This document shows positions 33,898-42,958 of a DNA stretch of 64,000 nucleotides, in pieces. The notes beneath the pieces are model-generated. The model had not been told where the DNA came from. It was given only the letters and a program-made list of their open reading frames with translations, and did no database searches. Made by a program: the position numbers and the translations under genes. Origin of the DNA: Collinsella sp. (GTDB taxonomy: Bacteria > Actinomycetota > Coriobacteriia > Coriobacteriales > Coriobacteriaceae); assembly GCA_018373675.1 (NCBI GenBank), contig JAHAGQ010000002.1:62001-126000 (forward strand). Reading direction: 5' to 3'. Within the stretch, counting starts at the first letter, position 1. Every line of letters begins with the position of its first letter.

Positions 33898-35805
33898 TTA
33901 CTGCTGCTTCGGCATCAGCGGATTCTCGCGCGTGAGGAGATTCATAAACTCCTCGCCCGTGATCGTCTCCTTCTTATACAGATAACGAGCCAGCTCGTGG
34001 AGCTTAAACTTGTTCTCCTTCAGAATCTGCAAAGCGCGGTCGTGCGCATCCTCGATCAGCTTGGCGACAATCGCGTCCACGCGCTCGGCCGTACCGGGGG
34101 CGCAGGTGAGCGACGTGTCCTGATTGAGATACGCGTTCTGCACGGTACCGAGCGCCATCATGCCAAACTCGTCGGACATACCAAAGCGCGTCACCATATT
34201 ACGGGCGAGCTTGGTGGCCTGCTCGATGTCGTTGGCGGCGCCGGTCGTCATCTCTCCAAAGATGAGCTCCTCGGCTGCGCGGCCACCGCAATAGACAGCG
34301 AGCTTGTCCAAGACCTCCTGGCGCGTCGTCAGGAAGCGCTCGTCCTCCTCGACCTGCATGGTATAACCAAGAGCACCGCTCGTGCGCGGCACGATGGTGA
34401 TCTTCGTGACCGGCGCAGAGCCCTTCTGGCGAGCGGCAACGATGGCATGGCCGATCTCGTGATAAGAAACGACCTGCTTCTCGTGGTCGGACAGCACCGT
34501 GGACTTACGCTGTTGGCCGGCAATGACGACCTCCACCGACTCCTCGAAGTCGTCCTGGGTTGCACGCTTGCGACCCTCGCGAACGGCGCGCAGGGCGCCC
34601 TCGTTGATGATATTGGCCAGGTCGGCGCCCGAGGCACCGGGCGTGGCGCGGGCAATCGCGGTCAGGTCGATCGGCGGCTCGGTCTTCACGCTCTTGGCAT
34701 GCAGCTCGAGGATGTTCTTGCGGCCGGTCAGATCGGGCAGCTCGACGGGGATGCGGCGGTCAAAACGACCGGGGCGCAGTAGAGCGGGATCGAGACTGTC
34801 GGGGCGGTTGGTTGCGGCAAGGACAACGATACCCTTATGGTTATCGAAGCCATCCATCTCGGTCAGCAACTGATTGAGCGTCTGCTCGCGCTCGTCGTTG
34901 CCGCTAAAGCCGCCGCCATCGCGCTTCTTACCGATGGTATCGATCTCATCGATAAAGACGATACACGGTGCCTTTTCCTTGGCCTGCTTAAACAGGTCAC
35001 GAACCTTAGCAGCGCCGCGACCGACAAACATCTCAACGAACTCAGAGCCCGAAATGCTAAAGAACGGAACACCGGCCTCGCCGGCAACAGCCTTGGCAAG
35101 CAGGGTCTTACCGGTACCCGGAGGGCCAACAAGGAGAGCACCACGCGGCAGCTTGGCGCCGATCTCCTCGTAGCGCTGCGGCTTCTCCAGAAAGTCGACG
35201 ACCTCCTTGAGAGACTCCTTGGCCTCTTCCTGACCGGCGACGTCCTTAAAGGTCACGCCCACGTCCTTGGAGGCGATCACGCGCGCGCCGGACTTACCCA
35301 GTCCGCCGCCGCCAAAACCGCCGCCGCCAAAGTTCATCGACGGGCCGTCATCGCCCATAGCCTTCTTCATGCGGCGGTTGAGCCACCAACCGATGAGGAA
35401 GAAAATCGCCATGGGAAGAATGAGTGTGAGCAGGTAGTAGGTCATCAAACCCGAGTTTTTATCGGGAACGACCGACTCCAGCGAAGCGCCAGACTCAAGC
35501 ACGCGATCGGTAAAGCCCGCGTCATTCGGCACACCGGTCGTCTTGTAGGCGATGTTCTCGTCCTCGCCCTTCTTGGTGTAATAAATCGAGTAATCGTCCG
35601 TGTTGTACTCGACCTTGTCGACGCTCTTCTTATCGAGCGCTTTGACAAACGTCGAGTAATCGGTCTTCGTAATCTGCTGCGTGTGACCGATGTTGGGGAA
35701 CAGAACGGTCGAGAGCACGAGGTAGACGACGAAGGCGATGAGCACGTAGAGAATCATATTCCGTCTACGTTTGTTGTCATCCATCTCCATCTGCTTGAAC
35801 TCCAT
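33898..35805 (-). CDS. ftsH: ATP-dependent zinc metalloprotease FtsH
   Basis: FtsH is a membrane AAA+ protease degrading membrane and regulatory proteins. Two transmembrane helices (about 17-36 and 122-142) flank an extracytoplasmic domain. A glycine-rich linker follows, then Walker A GPPGTGKT, Walker B IVFIDEIDTIG, the second region of homology ATNRPDSLDPALLRPGRFDR and the zinc motif HEIGH with a distal Asp in TGAANDIEQA. At 635 residues it is the usual length. Start is ambiguous: 35805 is listed, while 35790 (MEMDDNKRR) or 35784 may have better-placed GGAG. Confidence 0.96.
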   Translation of the reverse strand: MEFKQMEMDDNKRRRNMILYVLIAFVVYLVLSTVLFPNIGHTQQITKTDYSTFVKALDKKSVDKVEYNTDDYSIYYTKKGEDENIAYKTTGVPNDAGFTDRVLESGASLESVVPDKNSGLMTYYLLTLILPMAIFFLIGWWLNRRMKKAMGDDGPSMNFGGGGFGGGGLGKSGARVIASKDVGVTFKDVAGQEEAKESLKEVVDFLEKPQRYEEIGAKLPRGALLVGPPGTGKTLLAKAVAGEAGVPFFSISGSEFVEMFVGRGAAKVRDLFKQAKEKAPCIVFIDEIDTIGKKRDGGGFSGNDEREQTLNQLLTEMDGFDNHKGIVVLAATNRPDSLDPALLRPGRFDRRIPVELPDLTGRKNILELHAKSVKTEPPIDLTAIARATPGASGADLANIINEGALRAVREGRKRATQDDFEESVEVVIAGQQRKSTVLSDHEKQVVSYHEIGHAIVAARQKGSAPVTKITIVPRTSGALGYTMQVEEDERFLTTRQEVLDKLAVYCGGRAAEELIFGEMTTGAANDIEQATKLARNMVTRFGMSDEFGMMALGTVQNAYLNQDTSLTCAPGTAERVDAIVAKLIEDAHDRALQILKENKFKLHELARYLYKKETITGEEFMNLLTRENPLMPKQQ

Positions 35806-35882
35806 CTACTGGGGTTGATAATGCTTTCTAGAATACCCAACCCGGACGGCGATAAACCGACGCCGGGCACGAAAGGACAGAG

Positions 35883-36368
35883 ATGGCATCACTGTAAGTC
35901 GGCAAGGTTCAAATCTATACAGGCGACGGCAAGGGCAAGACGACGGCTGCGCTGGGGCTCGCGCTGCGCGCGACGGGCTACGGGCTCGACGTTCTTAGGC
36001 TGCAGTTTGCCAAGAAACTGCACTGCGCCGAACACGATGCCGCGCCGCGCCTGGGGCTGCGCTTCGTACAAGCTGACCGCGACACGCCCGAGGCTTGCGC
36101 CGCACAGATCATGGAGCTCGCATGCGAGCAGATATCACAGGTCGACGTTCTGATTTTGGACGAACTCGGCGAGGCCATGCGCCGCGGCTTCGTGACACGC
36201 GAGGATGTCGAAGCGCTGATCGCGATAAAGCCCGCCACCACGGAACTCGTGCTCACCGGCCGCGGGCTGCTGCCGTTGGCCGACCTCGCGGACTTAGTCA
36301 CCGAAATACGTCCCATCAAACACTACTTCGACGAAGGCCTCCTAGCCCGCCAAGGCATCGAATACTAA
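35883..36368 (+). pseudogene. CobO/BtuR-like corrinoid adenosyltransferase interrupted by an in-frame TAA at codon 5
   Basis: A good ribosome site (GAAAGGA) precedes ATG 35883, which reads M-A-S-L and then TAA (35895-35897). The same frame continues without another stop to 36368. It encodes a typical P-loop adenosyltransferase: VQIYTGDGKGKTTAALGLALRA, LQFAKK, VDVLILDELGEAM, ELVLTGRGLLPLADLADLVTEIRPIKH and terminal ARQGIEY. No ATG, GTG or TTG start lies between the TAA and the P-loop. The next ATG (36111) would give 85 residues without the nucleotide site. It is either a recent nonsense mutation, a sequencing error or an unusual recoding. The intact enzyme would make adenosylcobalamin. Confidence 0.8.
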
Positions 36369-36405
36369 TTGATTCGTTTTCCGCCAACACCTACAGCTCA
36401 TAAGG

Positions 36406-36474
36406 AAGTTGCGGTGGAATAGTACTTGTTTGACGGTCCGCAAGGGCTTTTCAGGAACTATTTCACCGCAACTT
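36406..36474. repeat. REP-like hairpin, family A copy 2
   Basis: Arms carrying AAGTTGCGGTGGAATAGT (36406-36423) and the near-exact complement (36457-36474, one mismatch) surround an unrelated loop. Core sequence matches the family A element at 2432-2502. It sits between the cobO-like pseudogene and the convergent MATE gene. Confidence 0.75.
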
Positions 36475-36497
36475 ATCAGGGGTATCTGACGGATGAG

Positions 36498-37847
36498 CTA
36501 GGCGGTGGCGCGACCTAGCCAGTTGCCGCTGTGGTGGTAGATGGTGAACATGGTTGCGGTGATGAGCCAGGTTACGGGGTAAACCAGCAGTAGATGCTCG
36601 AGCGACGGATCGAAGGGCATGATCGCAAACACCCAGATCACCCTCAAGACAACGGTGCCAAAGATGGTGAGCATCATAGGCTGCAAACTCACGCCGGCGC
36701 CGCGGATGGAACCCGAGGCGTTCTCGATAATCGAGAAAATCGCATAGAACGGCGCAATGAAATGGAGGATAGTCGTGGTGTACGCCGAAATCGAAGCATC
36801 GTCGACAAACAAACGCGACAGCGGGCCCGAGAACACCAGCAGCACGGCAGACAGGCCACCAATGAGCATAAACGACAGCACGAGCGACGTATGGTAGCCC
36901 TTGCGCATGCGCTCGTAGTTGCGCGCGCCAAAGTTCTGCGCCGAGAACGTAGTGATCGATACGCCGAGTGCCTCGGTCACCATCCAGATAATGCCATCCA
37001 GGCGCCCAGATAGACCCCAAGCAGTCGTGACATCGGCGCCAAACGAATTAACCGACACCTGGATCAGCACGTTCGAGATCGAATAGGCAGCCGATTGAAA
37101 ACCGAGTGGCAGACCACACGAGATCATACTCTTGCAAATACCGCGATCGATACCGAGCTTAGACAGCGAAAGACGCCATGCACCCGGAGCGCGCATCATG
37201 CGCAACACGATCATCGTTGCATTGGAGCAAATGGTCAGCGCCACCGCGATGCCGCAGCCCAGCGCCTCCATATGCAACACAGCGACAAAAATGATATCCA
37301 GCACCACGTTAACCAGGCAGCCAGAGGCAATGATCACGGCGGGGCCGCGCGTGTCGCCCACGGCACGCAGCAGTGCGGTTCCCATATTAAGCAGCAGTGC
37401 CGCAACCATCGCGGCAAAATAACAGCGAGCATAGGCCACGCCCTCGGCCAATAGTTCATGCGGCGTGTTCATAAGCACCAGCATGGGCTCAACGAACACT
37501 ATGCCAAGAATCGAGAAAGCGATACCGCCCACCAGCGCGAACGTCATGGCTGTATGGACCGAACGACTCAGTCGCTCATCATCGTGCTGGCCAAAATACT
37601 GACCGGTAATGACCGCGCAGCCGGCGCCGACGCCAACGCAAAAGCCAATGCAGAGCTCGGTGAGCACCATCGTGGCTTGAATGCCACCCAGCGCGAGCTT
37701 GCCGCCAAACTGGCCAACGATATACGTACCGATAAGCGTGTAGGCCTGCTGAAAAAACGAACTAAAAAAGATGGGAACGCACAGCGACAGCAGCTGTTGC
37801 CAAATGACACCCTGCGTTACATCGATAGCCGTAGATTTCTTAGCCAC
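36498..37847 (-). CDS. MATE family efflux transporter
   Basis: This 449-residue polytopic membrane protein has the two-fold MATE layout of about 12 helices. Family patterns include LCVPIFFSSFFQQAYTLIGTYIVGQFGG near the N-terminus and ALLRAVGDTRGPAVI at the end of the first half. GTG 37847 (MAKKSTAIDVTQG) is chosen because GGGGAGG lies just upstream and the family begins there. It probably exports drugs or metabolites using an ion gradient; the substrate is not predictable. It has no operon partner. Confidence 0.9.
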   Translation of the reverse strand: MAKKSTAIDVTQGVIWQQLLSLCVPIFFSSFFQQAYTLIGTYIVGQFGGKLALGGIQATMVLTELCIGFCVGVGAGCAVITGQYFGQHDDERLSRSVHTAMTFALVGGIAFSILGIVFVEPMLVLMNTPHELLAEGVAYARCYFAAMVAALLLNMGTALLRAVGDTRGPAVIIASGCLVNVVLDIIFVAVLHMEALGCGIAVALTICSNATMIVLRMMRAPGAWRLSLSKLGIDRGICKSMISCGLPLGFQSAAYSISNVLIQVSVNSFGADVTTAWGLSGRLDGIIWMVTEALGVSITTFSAQNFGARNYERMRKGYHTSLVLSFMLIGGLSAVLLVFSGPLSRLFVDDASISAYTTTILHFIAPFYAIFSIIENASGSIRGAGVSLQPMMLTIFGTVVLRVIWVFAIMPFDPSLEHLLLVYPVTWLITATMFTIYHHSGNWLGRATA

Positions 37848-37972
37848 ACGCCCTCCCCGCCAACGTATGTTAAACAACAAAACGGCAATTTAAGACCAAA
37901 GCAAATACCAGCTTAGCACCGACCGGCGTCGACCGAAACACCCCGAATCAGAGCCCAGTGCAAAATATCTGC

Positions 37973-38887
37973 CTAGTGATACAAACCCGGCTGGTAGTGA
38001 TACTCATTGCTCACGTGCGGGCACAGCTGCCAAAAGGCGACGGCGCTCGCCGCGGCCACGTTGAGCGAATCGACCCCGTGCGCCATCGGAATGCGCACCG
38101 CGTGGTCACAGCCGGCAATGGTCTTGGCGCCCAAGCCGGCACCCTCGGTGCCCATAAAAATCGCCAAGCGATCAATCTTCCGCAGTACAGGATCATCAAG
38201 CGAAACAGAGTCGTCCGTCAACGCCATAGCGGCACACGAAAAACCGGCATCGTGCAACGCGCTCAGACCATCATGCGGCCACACACGAGCCTCGCTGCCA
38301 ATGCGCGTCCACGGCACCTGAAACACGGTGCCCATGCTCACGCGGGCCGAGCGACGATACAGTGGATCGCAGCACGTCGGGCTGACCAAAATACCGTCAA
38401 CGTTCAATGCGGCAGCCGAGCGGAAAATCGCGCCAACATTGGTGTGATCGACAATACCCTCAAGCACGCACACGCGCACCGGACGACCCCCCGCCGCCTC
38501 GACAACGCCGCCCAAGAACTCATCAACCGGAATCTGACGCGGGCGACGGAACGCCGCCAGCGCGCCGCGCGTCACGTTAAAGCCCGTCAACTGCTCCATG
38601 AGCTCCATGGAGGCCACGAACACGGGAACCGGACCCGCTCCCTCGCGCACGACAAGCTGGTCAAACAGCGGCATCATCTGGTCGAGCCAGCGCTCGCCCA
38701 GAAGAAAGCTCACCGGCTCATATCCGGCGCGAACCGCACGCTCGATGACCTTGGCACTCTCAGCGATAAAAATGCCCTTCTGCGGCTCCAGCACGCAGCG
38801 AAGCTCACGCTCGGTCAGTCGCACGTAGGCATCGAGCCGCTCGTCCTCGAGCGAATCAATTCGCAGAACCTCAACGGCATCAGTCAT
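37973..38887 (-). CDS. TrmH/SpoU family RNA 2'-O-methyltransferase
   Basis: SPOUT-fold methyltransferase of 304 residues. The N-terminal substrate-binding domain (about 20-115) includes GIFIAESAKVIERAV. The SpoU domain carries motif 1 HTNVGAIFRSAAAL, motif 2 FMGTEGAGLG and motif 3 IPMAHGVDSLNVAAASAVAFW, together forming the knotted SAM site. The start at 38887 gives the family N-terminus (MTDAVEVLRI); an extension to 38920 is rejected. The RNA target is unknown. Confidence 0.9.
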   Translation of the reverse strand: MTDAVEVLRIDSLEDERLDAYVRLTERELRCVLEPQKGIFIAESAKVIERAVRAGYEPVSFLLGERWLDQMMPLFDQLVVREGAGPVPVFVASMELMEQLTGFNVTRGALAAFRRPRQIPVDEFLGGVVEAAGGRPVRVCVLEGIVDHTNVGAIFRSAAALNVDGILVSPTCCDPLYRRSARVSMGTVFQVPWTRIGSEARVWPHDGLSALHDAGFSCAAMALTDDSVSLDDPVLRKIDRLAIFMGTEGAGLGAKTIAGCDHAVRIPMAHGVDSLNVAAASAVAFWQLCPHVSNEYHYQPGLYH

Positions 38888-38996
38888 AGCAGCCAGCCCG
38901 CACCCTTCTTTACAGCACATCTATACCAAACGAGGCGACGCTAAGCGCCGCCCCATGCATTCAATCAACCCGATGATACCGTTCACGCCAGACGAT

Positions 38997-39515
38997 TTAC
39001 GCCTCGATGCGACGATACGTCACGAACTCATAATCGACGCCCTCGTCACCCTCACCGGCGGCAATCGTCGCGACCCCGCTACGCTGCGCAATCTCCCACG
39101 CAGGATCGGCTTCCAAATCGGGAAAGTACGTATCCACGACATGGACGCAGTGGTTATGCGTGACCTCGGCCTCGACGCAATACGGCAAAAAATGCCGATA
39201 GACATCGCCGCCACCGATCACCCAGGCAACGGGCTCATCGGCAACCGCGGCGAGCGCCTCGTCGATACTATGCACCACGTCGACGCCCTCGGGGGCAAAG
39301 CTCTCGTCGCGGGTGAGCACGATATTGCGGCGGTTCTTGAGCGGACGCCCGCCGGGAAAACTCAGCAGGGTCTTGCGTCCCATGATAACCGGGCAGCCCT
39401 TGGTGCAGGCCACAAAATGGCGCATATCGGCGCGATTGGACACCACCATGTCGCCCTCGCACCCAATGCCCCAATCGTCACACACGGCGACGATAGCAGA
39501 TAGCTTACACGTCAT
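38997..39515 (-). CDS. folA: Dihydrofolate reductase
   Basis: DHFR regenerates tetrahydrofolate after thymidylate synthesis. The 172-residue protein shows IVAVCDDWGIGCEGDM at the start, the substrate-site Asp in RADMRHF, CPVIMGRKTLLSFP, RRNIVLTRD and the NADPH-site VIGGGDVYRHFL. ATG 39515 is preceded by AGGTGG; GTG codons just before are possible but less likely. It follows thyA by 9 bp, so the pair is co-transcribed. Confidence 0.93.
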   Translation of the reverse strand: MTCKLSAIVAVCDDWGIGCEGDMVVSNRADMRHFVACTKGCPVIMGRKTLLSFPGGRPLKNRRNIVLTRDESFAPEGVDVVHSIDEALAAVADEPVAWVIGGGDVYRHFLPYCVEAEVTHNHCVHVVDTYFPDLEADPAWEIAQRSGVATIAAGEGDEGVDYEFVTYRRIEA

Positions 39516-39524
39516 GAGCACCAC

Positions 39525-40373
39525 CTACACCGCAATGGGAATGTTCTTGACCTGCGGGCCGTGCTCATAGCCCTCGACGATCAGGTCATCGGTCGTAAAC
39601 GCATAGAAGTCATGCACATCGGGGTTGAGCGTTACCTTGGGTGCCGCAAACTGCGGACGCTCGATAAGCTCGCGGACGATATCGACATGACGATCATAGA
39701 TATGGGCGTCGGCGATCACGTGCAGCAGCTCACCGGGAATCATATCGACCGACTGCGCGACCATCATCAGCAAAATGGCGTACTGGCACACGTTCCAGTT
39801 GTTCGCGGCCAAAATGTCCTGGCTGCGCTGGTTGAGAATCATGTTGAGCGTCGGCTTGTCGTCCTGAGGACGCTGCGTCACGTTATAGGTCACGCTATAG
39901 GCGCACGGATAAAGGTGCATCTCGGACAGATCGCTAAACACGTACGTATTGGTCATAATGCGGCGACTATACGGCGTGTGCTTAAGGTCGTACAGCACAC
40001 GGTCCATCTGGTCGAAGTCGCCCTCGGCGTAATGGCTCTTCTGACCAATCTGATAGCCGTAGGCTTTACCGATGGAACCGGTCTCATCGGCCCACTCATC
40101 CCAGATATGGCTGTTGAGATCATGCACGTTATTGGACTTCTTTTGATAGATCCACAGAATCTCGTCCATGGCAGACTTAAGCGCCGTACGACGCAGAGTG
40201 AGCGCGGGGAACTCCTCGCGCAGATCATAGCGCGCCGTGACACCAAAGTTTTTAATGGTATAGGCAGGGGTGCCGTCCTCCCACACCGGACGGACCTTTT
40301 GGCCCTCGGTGGTGGTGCCATGATCCAAGATATCGCGGCACATGGTTACAAACTGCTGATCAGCTTTGCTCAT
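39525..40373 (-). CDS. thyA: Thymidylate synthase, Bacillus ThyA/phage-like type
   Basis: ThyA methylates dUMP to dTMP using methylene-tetrahydrofolate. The 282-residue protein has the nucleophile Cys157 in LYPCAYSVTYNV. In the common type the Cys is followed by His (PCH); here it is Ala, as in the PC-[AV]-Y form of Bacillus subtilis ThyA and related phage enzymes. Other conserved parts are LLWIYQKKSNNVHDLN, TPYSRRIM, NQRSQD and HIYDRHVD. ATG 40373 follows AGGAGGG. It is paired with folA. Confidence 0.93.
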   Translation of the reverse strand: MSKADQQFVTMCRDILDHGTTTEGQKVRPVWEDGTPAYTIKNFGVTARYDLREEFPALTLRRTALKSAMDEILWIYQKKSNNVHDLNSHIWDEWADETGSIGKAYGYQIGQKSHYAEGDFDQMDRVLYDLKHTPYSRRIMTNTYVFSDLSEMHLYPCAYSVTYNVTQRPQDDKPTLNMILNQRSQDILAANNWNVCQYAILLMMVAQSVDMIPGELLHVIADAHIYDRHVDIVRELIERPQFAAPKVTLNPDVHDFYAFTTDDLIVEGYEHGPQVKNIPIAV

Positions 40374-40511
40374 TGACCCTCCTGTCAGTCGCCTATAAGC
40401 GAGATTTATTGTAGCCCAGGCGCGCGAGTGTCGAATTGGACACTTAGTCCGGCACACGCAATGCACGGCAGCGCGGCTCCGCAAGCGGCAACGAGGCATC
40501 TTAGCCTTTTT

Positions 40512-40577
40512 CTGACATATGCCAGAAATGCCTTGCGCCCAACGACTAACGCGTTATCCTATTGTTGACATATGTCA
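40512..40577. promoter_or_regulatory. Two palindromic sites upstream of the DUF134-NifX gene
   Basis: TGACATATGTCA (40566-40577) is a perfect 12-bp palindrome 14 bp before the start codon. A near copy, TGACATATGCCA, lies at 40513-40524, 53 bp away. Both are followed by GA. The pair is a good candidate operator for the HTH domain of the downstream protein, but no footprint evidence exists. Elsewhere in the 40374-40591 gap I see nothing else definite. Confidence 0.5.
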
Positions 40578-40591
40578 GATAAGGAGTGTGC

Positions 40592-41356
40592 ATGGCAGGA
40601 AGACGCGAAAAACTGCGCCGCGTCGGGATCATCCCCGAATACCGCGGCTTCACCCCCGATGGCCTGGCCAGCGGTGATGCCATCGACATGACCGTCGACG
40701 AGCTTGAGGTGCTGCGCCTGTGCGACCTGGAAGGTCTCAACCAAGAGGCGGTCGCCCAGCAGATGGGCATCGCCCGTGCAACGGTGGCGGCCATTTGCAG
40801 CCGCGCGCATCGCAAGGTGGCCGATGCGCTGGTCAACGGACGAGCGCTCGTCATCGAGGGCGGCAATATCGCGTACTCCCCCATCGCCTCGACGACGGCC
40901 GCATGGCCAACAAAGGAGGTCGGCACCATGAGGGTGGCAACGACGTACGACAACGGCAACATCTTTATGCACTTTGGCCGCAGCGAGCAGTTCAAGATCT
41001 ACGACATCCAGGATGGCAAGGTGCTCAACGAGCAGGTCGTAGGCACCGGCGGCACCGGCCACGGCGCCTTGGCGGGCCTGCTTGCCAACGGTGGCGTTGA
41101 CACGCTCATTTGCGGCGGTATCGGCGGCGGCGCTATCAACGCGCTTGCCCAAGCCAGCATCACGGTCTATGCGGGCGCCCAGGGCGGCTGCGATGCCTGC
41201 GTCGAGGCCCTCATTGCCGGCACGCTCGCACAGAACGGCGAGGCCACCTGCGACTGCCATGGACATGATCACGAGCACATCCACGAGCATGGCGAGTCCT
41301 GCGGCTGCCACGGTCACCACGACCATGACGGGCACGAAGGCTGCGGCTGCCACTAG
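40592..41356 (+). CDS. DUF134 helix-turn-helix protein fused to a NifX/NifB-type domain with His/Cys-rich tail
   Basis: The 254-residue protein has three parts. Residues 1-~98 are a DUF134 DNA-binding domain (GRREKLRRVGIIPEYRGF, HTH at about 48-72). Residues ~113-215 are a dinitrogenase iron-molybdenum cofactor-binding (NifX/NifB C-terminal) domain with MHFGRSEQFKIYDI and GGIGGGAINAL. Residues 220-254 contain 6 Cys and 12 His in 35 residues. ATG 40592 has AAGGAG upstream. There are no nif genes nearby, so a role in iron, cluster or other metal sensing is more likely than nitrogen fixation. It stands alone, upstream of a convergent ffh. Confidence 0.85.
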   Translation: MAGRREKLRRVGIIPEYRGFTPDGLASGDAIDMTVDELEVLRLCDLEGLNQEAVAQQMGIARATVAAICSRAHRKVADALVNGRALVIEGGNIAYSPIASTTAAWPTKEVGTMRVATTYDNGNIFMHFGRSEQFKIYDIQDGKVLNEQVVGTGGTGHGALAGLLANGGVDTLICGGIGGGAINALAQASITVYAGAQGGCDACVEALIAGTLAQNGEATCDCHGHDHEHIHEHGESCGCHGHHDHDGHEGCGCH

Positions 41357-41412
41357 CGGCAAGCACCTCGTCGAGAACGCGCTTCCACGCGTGCGACAAC
41401 CAGCGAACAAAC

Positions 41413-41452
41413 GGCGAAGGCCGCCTGGAATACCATCCAGGCGGCCTTCGCC
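41413..41452. terminator. Hairpin terminator between convergent DUF134-NifX and ffh genes
   Basis: Long GC-rich arms (GGCGAAGGCCGCCTGG and its complement, 41413-41428 and 41437-41452) have an 8-nt loop. U-tracts are weak on both sides, but position between convergent stops supports bidirectional termination. Confidence 0.65.
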
Positions 41453-41472
41453 ATACACGACTCAACCAGTCG

Positions 41473-42948
41473 TTACTTCTTGTTGCGCATCTGCGCTTCC
41501 ATCTGGCGCAGCAGGTCCATATCGGACTTGGGGCCGCCCGTTCCCAGGCCGCCCATGCCGCCCAGCCCCATGGCATCCAGACCGGGAATATTGGGCATGC
41601 GCATCTTTTTGCCCTTCTTACCCTTCTTGCCCTTCTTGCCGCCGGCCTGCGCCTGATTGGCCATCGTGCGCATGCGGCCCATCATCTTGTTCATCTCGCC
41701 CCACTGCTTCATAAGGCTATTGACCTCGGTGGGGGTCACGCCGGCGCCCTTGGCAATGCGGGCACGGCGCTGACCGTTGATGATGGAGGGGCGAAGGCGC
41801 TCCTCCTTGGTCATCGACATGATGATGGCCTCGTTCTTGTCGAAGATGCCCTCGTCCAGGTTGCCGCCCATCTGGTTGAGCGCACGCTGGCCGCCGGGGA
41901 GCATGCCCAGGATGCCCTTCATGCCGCCCATCTTCTTGACGGCCTTCATCTGGTCGAGCATGTCATTCATGGTGAAGCCCTCGCGCAGCATGCGCTCGGC
42001 AGCCTCGAGCTGCTCGGCGTCGGCCGCCTCCTGGGCCTTCTCAATAATGCCGACAACGTCGCCCATACCCAGAATGCGCTTGGCCATACGATCGGGATAG
42101 AACGGCTCCAGCGAATCGGGCTTCTCGCCCATGCTCACGAACTTGATGGGCTTGCCGGTCACCTGGCGCACGGAAAGCGCGCCGCCGCCACGGGCATCGC
42201 CGTCGAGCTTGGAGATGATCACTCCGTCAAAGTCGGTGCGCTCGGCAAAGGTCGAGACGACGTTGACGATATCCTGGCCGGTCATGGCATCGACGACCAT
42301 CAGCACCTGATCGGGCTTAACGGCCTTCTTGATGTCCACGGCCTCCTGCATCATCTGCGCATCGATCTGAAGACGTCCGGCGGTATCGACGATGACCACG
42401 TCGCGCAGGTGGTCGACGGCCTCCTGGATGGCGCCCTTGGCGATATCGACCGGGTGCGCACCGTCGCCGCGGAAGACCGGTACGCCGATCTCGCCACCGA
42501 GCGTGGCCAGCTGGTCGGCAGCAGCGGGACGGTAGACGTCGCACGCGGCGAGCAACGGCGAGCGACCCTGCTTCTTGAGCAGGTAGGCCAGCTTTACGGC
42601 AGCCGTGGTCTTACCGGAGCCCTGCAGGCCCACGAGCATGATGACATTGGGAATACGGTTGCTAAAAACGAGCTTGCTCTCGGTGGAGCCGAGCATCTCG
42701 GTAAGCTCGTCGAGCACGATCTTGACGACGTTTTGCGCCGGAGAGAGCGACTCCATGACCTCTGCGGTCATGCAGCGCTCCTTAGTCTTGGCGACGAACT
42801 CCTTGACAACCTTAAAGTTAACGTCGGCCTCGAGCAGCGCCATGCGAATATCGCGCATGGCCGAAGTAATATCGGCCTCGGTCAGCTTGCCCTTGCCGCG
42901 CAGGCGGTCAAATGTGTCGTTGAGGCGATCGCTCAGGGAATCAAACAC
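41473..42948 (-). CDS. ffh: Signal recognition particle protein Ffh
   Basis: Ffh binds 4.5S RNA and signal sequences for cotranslational membrane targeting. The 491 residues have the N domain (MFDSLSDRLNDTFDRLRGKG), the G domain with GLQGSGKTT, DTAGRLQID and SKLDGDARGG, and a Met-rich M domain (GMKGILGMLPGGQ). A Lys/Gly-rich tail near 445-460 and a Met/Gly-rich end extend past the usual length of about 450. It follows ftsY by 10 bp, so receptor and particle protein are expressed together. Confidence 0.97.
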   Translation of the reverse strand: MFDSLSDRLNDTFDRLRGKGKLTEADITSAMRDIRMALLEADVNFKVVKEFVAKTKERCMTAEVMESLSPAQNVVKIVLDELTEMLGSTESKLVFSNRIPNVIMLVGLQGSGKTTAAVKLAYLLKKQGRSPLLAACDVYRPAAADQLATLGGEIGVPVFRGDGAHPVDIAKGAIQEAVDHLRDVVIVDTAGRLQIDAQMMQEAVDIKKAVKPDQVLMVVDAMTGQDIVNVVSTFAERTDFDGVIISKLDGDARGGGALSVRQVTGKPIKFVSMGEKPDSLEPFYPDRMAKRILGMGDVVGIIEKAQEAADAEQLEAAERMLREGFTMNDMLDQMKAVKKMGGMKGILGMLPGGQRALNQMGGNLDEGIFDKNEAIIMSMTKEERLRPSIINGQRRARIAKGAGVTPTEVNSLMKQWGEMNKMMGRMRTMANQAQAGGKKGKKGKKGKKMRMPNIPGLDAMGLGGMGGLGTGGPKSDMDLLRQMEAQMRNKK

Positions 42949-42958
42949 TAGTCACTCC

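Noticed and set aside
36111..36368. An 85-codon gene starting at the internal ATG of the cobO-like frame
   Set aside because: It would lack the P-loop that defines the family, while the upstream frame carries it; better read as a fragment of the interrupted gene.
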